The notes beneath the pieces were generated by a model. It worked only from the letters and a program-made list of their open reading frames with translations. It was not told the DNA's origin and searched no databases. A program made the position numbers and the translations under genes. A stretch of DNA of 64,000 bases from Cedecea neteri (GTDB taxonomy: Bacteria; Pseudomonadota; Gammaproteobacteria; Enterobacterales; Enterobacteriaceae): contig NZ_CP009459.1 in NCBI RefSeq assembly GCF_000758325.1, positions 1,612,001 to 1,676,000 of the forward strand. Reading direction: 5' to 3'. Positions 60,262-64,000 of the stretch are shown here, piece by piece (position 1 is the stretch's first letter; every line of letters begins with the position of its first letter).

Positions 60262-61131
60262 ATGAAACTCGCAAGTTATGTACTTCAGGGCCAGCGGAGC
60301 TACGGCGTTGTAACGCCGGAAGGCATCGTTGACCTGGGCCGCCGCTTAGGCTCGCGTTTTGCAGATTTAAAGGCTTTGCTGGCGGCGGACGCGGTGCATG
60401 AAGCGCTGGCGTTTGCCGGGCTGAAGGCCGATGTGGCGGCGTCAGACGTCCGCTGGCTGCCGGTCATCGAGCGCCCGGAGAAAATCCTCTGCGTCGGCAT
60501 GAACTATGCCGACAAGCGTAAAGAGTTCGACCAGCACAACCCGGCCCCGACCCTGTTTGTGCGTTTTGCAGACTCCCAGACCGGGCATGATTCCCCGGTG
60601 GTGAAACCGCATCACTCCAGCGAGTTCGACTATGAAGGCGAGCTGGCGGTGATCATCGGCAAAGGCGGGGTAAATATTTCTGCGTCGGACGCCCTGAACC
60701 ACGTCGCGGGCTACAGCTGCTATATGGACGGGTCGGCGCGCGACTGGCAGCACACCTGGTTTACCGCCGGGAAAAACTGGCCGCAGACCGGGGCTTTTGG
60801 CCCGTGGATGACCACGTCGGATGAGATTCGCGATCCGCACGATCTGGCGATCCGCACCTGGCTGAACGGCCGCATGGTGCAGGAAGATAACACCAGCAGC
60901 ATGATCCACAAGGTCGCCGAGCTTATCGAATACATCTCCACCTTTACCTCGCTCAGCGCGGGGGACGTGATCATTACCGGATCTCCCGGTGGGGTCGGCA
61001 AAAAGCGCACGCCGCCGCTGTTCATGCAGCCGGGTGACCGCATCGAAGTTGAAATCGAGCGAATTGGCCATCTCAGCAACGTGATCGTTGCGGCCCGTGA
61101 GCCTCTGGCTTCCGGGGCGGTGGCGCACTAA
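60262..61131 (+). CDS. FAH-family (fumarylacetoacetate hydrolase fold) enzyme, possible oxaloacetate decarboxylase of the citrate operon
   Basis: 289 residues. Metal ligands Glu125, Glu127 (FDYEGELAVIIGK) and Asp156 (YMDGSARDWQ) have the same spacing as Glu71, Glu73 and Asp102 of human FAHD1. Gln163 and Lys171 also have FAHD1 counterparts. FAHD1 decarboxylates oxaloacetate and cleaves acylpyruvates. In NYADKRKEF the dyad Glu is kept (Glu88) but the usual His is Lys85. It lies between the carrier gene and citC, five bases before citC, so it is part of the operon. Function in oxaloacetate removal is inferred from position and fold. Confidence 0.8.
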   Translation: MKLASYVLQGQRSYGVVTPEGIVDLGRRLGSRFADLKALLAADAVHEALAFAGLKADVAASDVRWLPVIERPEKILCVGMNYADKRKEFDQHNPAPTLFVRFADSQTGHDSPVVKPHHSSEFDYEGELAVIIGKGGVNISASDALNHVAGYSCYMDGSARDWQHTWFTAGKNWPQTGAFGPWMTTSDEIRDPHDLAIRTWLNGRMVQEDNTSSMIHKVAELIEYISTFTSLSAGDVIITGSPGGVGKKRTPPLFMQPGDRIEVEIERIGHLSNVIVAAREPLASGAVAH

Positions 61132-61135
61132 CGCT

Positions 61136-62179
61136 ATGTTCCAGCCCAACCCCATCGAGTTCAGCATCGTCGATCCGCTGCGCCAGCCGCAGGCGCTGGC
61201 CGCCATCCGGGATCTGCTGGGGCGTAACCAGCTCGGGCTGGACGTCGACATTCAGCTGTTCGTCGTCGCCCTTTCAGGGACCAGGATCGTCGGCTGTGCC
61301 GGGCTGGCGTGGCGCACCATCAAATGCGTGGCGGTGGATGAAGCCTGGCGCGGGGACAACCTCAGCGTGCGTTTGCTGGGGGAAATTCAGCATATCGCGA
61401 TGGAACGCGGGCAGGCGCATTTGTTCCTGTTTACCCGCCCGTACAACCTCGACCGGTTTCGCCAGAGCGGCTTCTGGCCGTTGGTGCAGGTGGATGAGGC
61501 GGCGGTGCTGATGGAAAACACGCCCGTCGGCATCAGCCGCTACTGCGCCGGGCTGGAAAAACAGCGGAAACCGGGCAACCGGATCGGCGCCATCGTGATG
61601 AACGCCAACCCGTTCACCCTCGGGCACCGCTATCTGGCCGAGCAGGCGGCGCAGCGCTGCGACTGGCTGCACCTGTTTGTGGTGCGTGAGGACGCTTCAT
61701 TTTTTCCGTTCGAGGAGCGGTGGGAGATGGTTCGCCAGGGAGTGGCCCACTTGCCTAACGTGGTTGTGCATCCGGGGTCCGACTACCTGATCTCCCGCGC
61801 CACCTTTCCGGGCTATTTCCTGAAAGAGAGCGGGCTTATCGACAAAACCTGGAGCGCAATGGACCTGATGATTTTCCGTGATTACGTTGCTCCGGCGCTG
61901 GGCGTGACGCACCGCTTCGTCGGCAACGAGCCGTTCTGCGCGGTGACCCGGGAGTACAACCAGGCCATGCGCTACTGGCTGGAAGTGCACCGCCATCACA
62001 GTGCGGCGTCGATCCAGGTGATCGAGCTGCCGCGAAAATGCCACGCCGCCGGACGAGAGATTTCCGCCTCTGAAGTGCGAGCCTTACTCAAGAGCCAGCA
62101 AATGGCCCGCATCCGGGACATTGTCCCGGACAGTACCTTTAGCCATCTCCAGCGGCACTACGCGCGGGATGTGGCCTGA
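61136..62179 (+). CDS. citC: CitC, [citrate (pro-3S)-lyase] ligase
   Basis: 347 residues from the ATG at 61136, five bases after the FAH gene; an upstream in-frame start lies inside that gene. The N-terminal GNAT-like domain (about 1-130) is followed by an adenylyl/nucleotidyl transferase domain with GAIVMNANPFTLGHRYLAEQ, the HxGH-type site. It acetylates the prosthetic thiol of CitD with ATP and acetate to activate citrate lyase. Confidence 0.94.
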   Translation: MFQPNPIEFSIVDPLRQPQALAAIRDLLGRNQLGLDVDIQLFVVALSGTRIVGCAGLAWRTIKCVAVDEAWRGDNLSVRLLGEIQHIAMERGQAHLFLFTRPYNLDRFRQSGFWPLVQVDEAAVLMENTPVGISRYCAGLEKQRKPGNRIGAIVMNANPFTLGHRYLAEQAAQRCDWLHLFVVREDASFFPFEERWEMVRQGVAHLPNVVVHPGSDYLISRATFPGYFLKESGLIDKTWSAMDLMIFRDYVAPALGVTHRFVGNEPFCAVTREYNQAMRYWLEVHRHHSAASIQVIELPRKCHAAGREISASEVRALLKSQQMARIRDIVPDSTFSHLQRHYARDVA

Positions 62180-62203
62180 ATTTTTTAACCAGGACAAAGC
62201 CTT

Positions 62204-62497
62204 ATGAGAATCGTAAAGCAAGCCTTAGCCGGGACGCTGGAGTCCAGCGATCTGCTGGTCAGAGTCGCCCCCGCCGAAGGTGAGTTCAGCCTGATGATAC
62301 ACAGCGAAGTACAAAAGCAGTTTGGCGACCAGATTCGCCGCGTGGCGGAGAAAACGCTCGCTCAGCTCGGCGTGAAAGAGGGGATTTTTATTCTGGAAGA
62401 CAAAGGGGCGCTGGACTGCGTGATCCGCGCCCGGCTGCAAAGCGCGGTGCTCCGTGCCGCCGATGCCGAACAGATTGACTGGGGAAAACTACAATGA
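62204..62497 (+). CDS. citD: CitD, citrate lyase acyl carrier protein (gamma subunit)
   Basis: 97 residues. Ser14 in [13 protein letters not shown] is the attachment site of the phosphoribosyl-dephospho-CoA group. It is small and acidic and overlaps citE by four bases. It carries the acetyl/citryl thioester between CitF and CitE. Confidence 0.95.
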   Translation: MRIVKQALAGTLESSDLLVRVAPAEGEFSLMIHSEVQKQFGDQIRRVAEKTLAQLGVKEGIFILEDKGALDCVIRARLQSAVLRAADAEQIDWGKLQ

Positions 62498-63369
62498 AAA
62501 AACTCCGCCGCAGCATGTTGTTCCTCCCCGGCGCTAACGCCGCCATGCTCTCCACCGCTTTTATTTACCGCCCGGATTCGATCATGTTCGATCTGGAAGA
62601 CGCCGTGGCGCTGCGTGAGAAAGACACCGCCCGCGTGCTGGTGTTCCATGCCCTGCAGCACCCGATGTACCGCGACATCGAAACCGTGGTGCGCATTAAC
62701 CCACTTAACACCCCGTTTGGCCTGGCCGACCTCGAGGCCGTGGTGCGCGCCGGAGTGGACGTGGTGCGCCTGCCAAAAACCGACACGCCGGAAGATATCT
62801 TCTTGCTGGAATCCCATCTCGAACGTATTGAGAAAGCGTGCGGGCGCGAACCGGGCTCCACCAAGCTGATGGCGGCGATTGAATCTGCCGTGGGGGTGAT
62901 CAACGCCGTCGCCATCGCGCGTTCTTCCCCGCGTCTGATCGGCATTGCGCTGGCGGCGTTTGACTACGTGATGGATATGCAAACCGAGCGTGGCGACGGC
63001 ACGGAACTGTTCTATGCCCGCTGCGCGGTGCTTCATGCCGCGCGCGCCGCCGGGATTGACGCGTTCGACGTGGTTTGGTCTGACGTGAATAACGAAGCCG
63101 GGTTCCTGCGGGAAGTGGAGCTGATCCGCAAGATGGGCTTCAACGGCAAATCGCTGATCAACCCCCGGCAGATTGAGCTGCTGCATAACGCCTATGCGCC
63201 AACCCAGGACGAAGTCGATTATGCCCGCCGGGTGATTGCCGCCGCCGACGAAGGGGAGCGCAACGGCCTGGGCGTGGTGTCGCTCAACGGCAAGATGATC
63301 GACGCGCCAATCATTAACCATGCGCAGGTGGTGCTTGAGCGCGCCGCGGCTTCCGGCGTGCGCCGTTAA
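62494..63369 (+). CDS. citE: CitE, citrate lyase beta subunit (citryl-ACP lyase)
   Basis: 291 residues of the HpcH/HpaI-like aldolase family. [39 protein letters not shown] and [20 protein letters not shown] carry the magnesium and CoA-site residues. It splits citryl-ACP into acetyl-ACP and oxaloacetate. Confidence 0.96.
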   Translation: MKKLRRSMLFLPGANAAMLSTAFIYRPDSIMFDLEDAVALREKDTARVLVFHALQHPMYRDIETVVRINPLNTPFGLADLEAVVRAGVDVVRLPKTDTPEDIFLLESHLERIEKACGREPGSTKLMAAIESAVGVINAVAIARSSPRLIGIALAAFDYVMDMQTERGDGTELFYARCAVLHAARAAGIDAFDVVWSDVNNEAGFLREVELIRKMGFNGKSLINPRQIELLHNAYAPTQDEVDYARRVIAAADEGERNGLGVVSLNGKMIDAPIINHAQVVLERAAASGVRR

Positions 63370-63379
63370 GGATAAAACA

Positions 63380-64000
63380 ATGAGCAATATGACCGAATTT
63401 TTACACCTTGAGTACCCGCATCTGGCCCATCTGCGAAGCTTTGACGGGGCGCATCAGACGACGCCGTGGCTGGCGGATGCCGACGCGAAGAAAACCCGCA
63501 AGCTTTGCGACACGCTGGAGCAGGCGATTGCCCAAAGCGGGCTTCAGGATGGGATGACCATCTCGTTCCATCATGCTTTCCGGGAAGGCGATCGGGTGAT
63601 TAATCACGTGGTTGCCACGCTGGCTCACCTTGGATTTAAAGATCTGACGCTGGCCTCAAGTTCGCTGATGACCTGCAACGAGGCGCTGATCGAGCCGATT
63701 CGCAACGGGGTTATTACCCGCATTTATACCTCCGGGATGCGCGGCAAGCTGGCGGAAGCCATCTCTCATGGCCTGATGGCCGAGCCGGTACAAATTCACT
63801 CCCACGGCGGGCGCGTGAAGCTGCTGCAGGACGGCGAGCTAAAAATCGACGTGGCGTTTCTCGGCGTGCCGTGCAGCGACGAATACGGCAATGCCAACGG
63901 TACCCACGGTAAATCCTGCTGCGGATCGCTGGGCTACGCCAAAGTAGACGCCCATTTTGCCCGCAAAGTCGTGCTGTTAACCGAAGAGCTTGTGCCGTTC
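63380..64000 (+). CDS. citF: CitF, citrate lyase alpha subunit (citrate:acetyl-ACP transferase), cut by the window edge
   Basis: The first 207 residues are visible of about 500 expected. GMTISFHHAFREGDRVINHV, LTLASSSLM, YTSGMRGKLAEAISHGLMAE and the VQIHSHGGRV segment match Klebsiella CitF. It starts 11 bases after citE, behind AAGGATAAAACA; an alternative ATG lies three codons in. Downstream citX and citG cannot be seen. Confidence 0.94.
   Translation, partial: MSNMTEFLHLEYPHLAHLRSFDGAHQTTPWLADADAKKTRKLCDTLEQAIAQSGLQDGMTISFHHAFREGDRVINHVVATLAHLGFKDLTLASSSLMTCNEALIEPIRNGVITRIYTSGMRGKLAEAISHGLMAEPVQIHSHGGRVKLLQDGELKIDVAFLGVPCSDEYGNANGTHGKSCCGSLGYAKVDAHFARKVVLLTEELVPF

Overview
The window is chromosomal DNA from a member of the Enterobacteriaceae close to, but not, E. 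coli. Almost every housekeeping protein aligns from end to end with an E. coli K-12 counterpart recalled from memory (TamA/TamB, Ppa, Fbp, Mpl, the Yqj cluster, ExuT/UxaCA, RlmG/FadH, PatA, ProP, Aer). Two genes under canonical Hrp-type (HrpL sigma) promoters suggest a plant- or host-associated strain that also carries an Hrp-family type III secretion system elsewhere. The genus cannot be fixed from the sequence alone.

Layout. (1) 1-18.2 kb is the ytfJ-ytfK-ytfL(paeA)-msrA-tamA-tamB-ytfP-chpS-chpB-ppa-fbp-mpl block. It carries two insertions relative to E. coli. One is a 2.3 kb islet of two putative type III effectors between ytfL and msrA. The other is a chemoreceptor plus a DUF2569 membrane protein between ppa and fbp. 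(2) 18.2-36.6 kb is the yhaH-yqjG-yqjF-yqjKEDC-mzrA-yqjA-exuR-exuT / uxaC-uxaA-sstT-alx-ygjR-ygjP-rlmG-fadH block. It is joined directly to mpl, although the two blocks lie far apart in E. coli. (3) 36.7-44.3 kb is accessory: a CcdA-thioredoxin fusion, a two-component system, a periplasmic epoxide-hydrolase-like protein, and a reduced AI-2 module (lsrK divergent from lsrFG). (4) 44.5-56.2 kb holds patA (sigma54-type promoter), a DgcZ-like zinc-sensing diguanylate cyclase, a five-gene peptide/nickel-type ABC importer, proP and aer. (5) 56.2-64 kb is a citrate fermentation cluster: citB-citA facing citS-like, a FAH-family enzyme, citC, citD, citE and the start of citF.

The most interesting locus is 2.6-4.9 kb. 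Two genes are each preceded by their own hrp box (GGAACT-N15-CCACTCA and GGAACC-N16-CCACATA). The first encodes a 444-residue cysteine-free protein I do not recognise. The second encodes a 282-residue protein with a Ser/Thr-rich secretion-signal-like N-terminus, a short leucine-rich repeat and a C-terminal domain that reads as a CheD/CNF1-type glutamine deamidase, with Thr174, Cys180 and His195 in CheD-like spacing. I know of no characterised effector with this architecture.

Other points are the FAH-family enzyme in the citrate operon where Klebsiella-type clusters have the oxaloacetate decarboxylase pump, an AI-2 module without importer or repressor, and a family of GC-rich palindromic repeats (CCCTCACCC...GGGTGAGGG) placed after operon ends at five sites. 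Flagellar sigma28 promoters can be read ahead of both chemoreceptors. No tRNA, rRNA, prophage, transposase or CRISPR array was seen.
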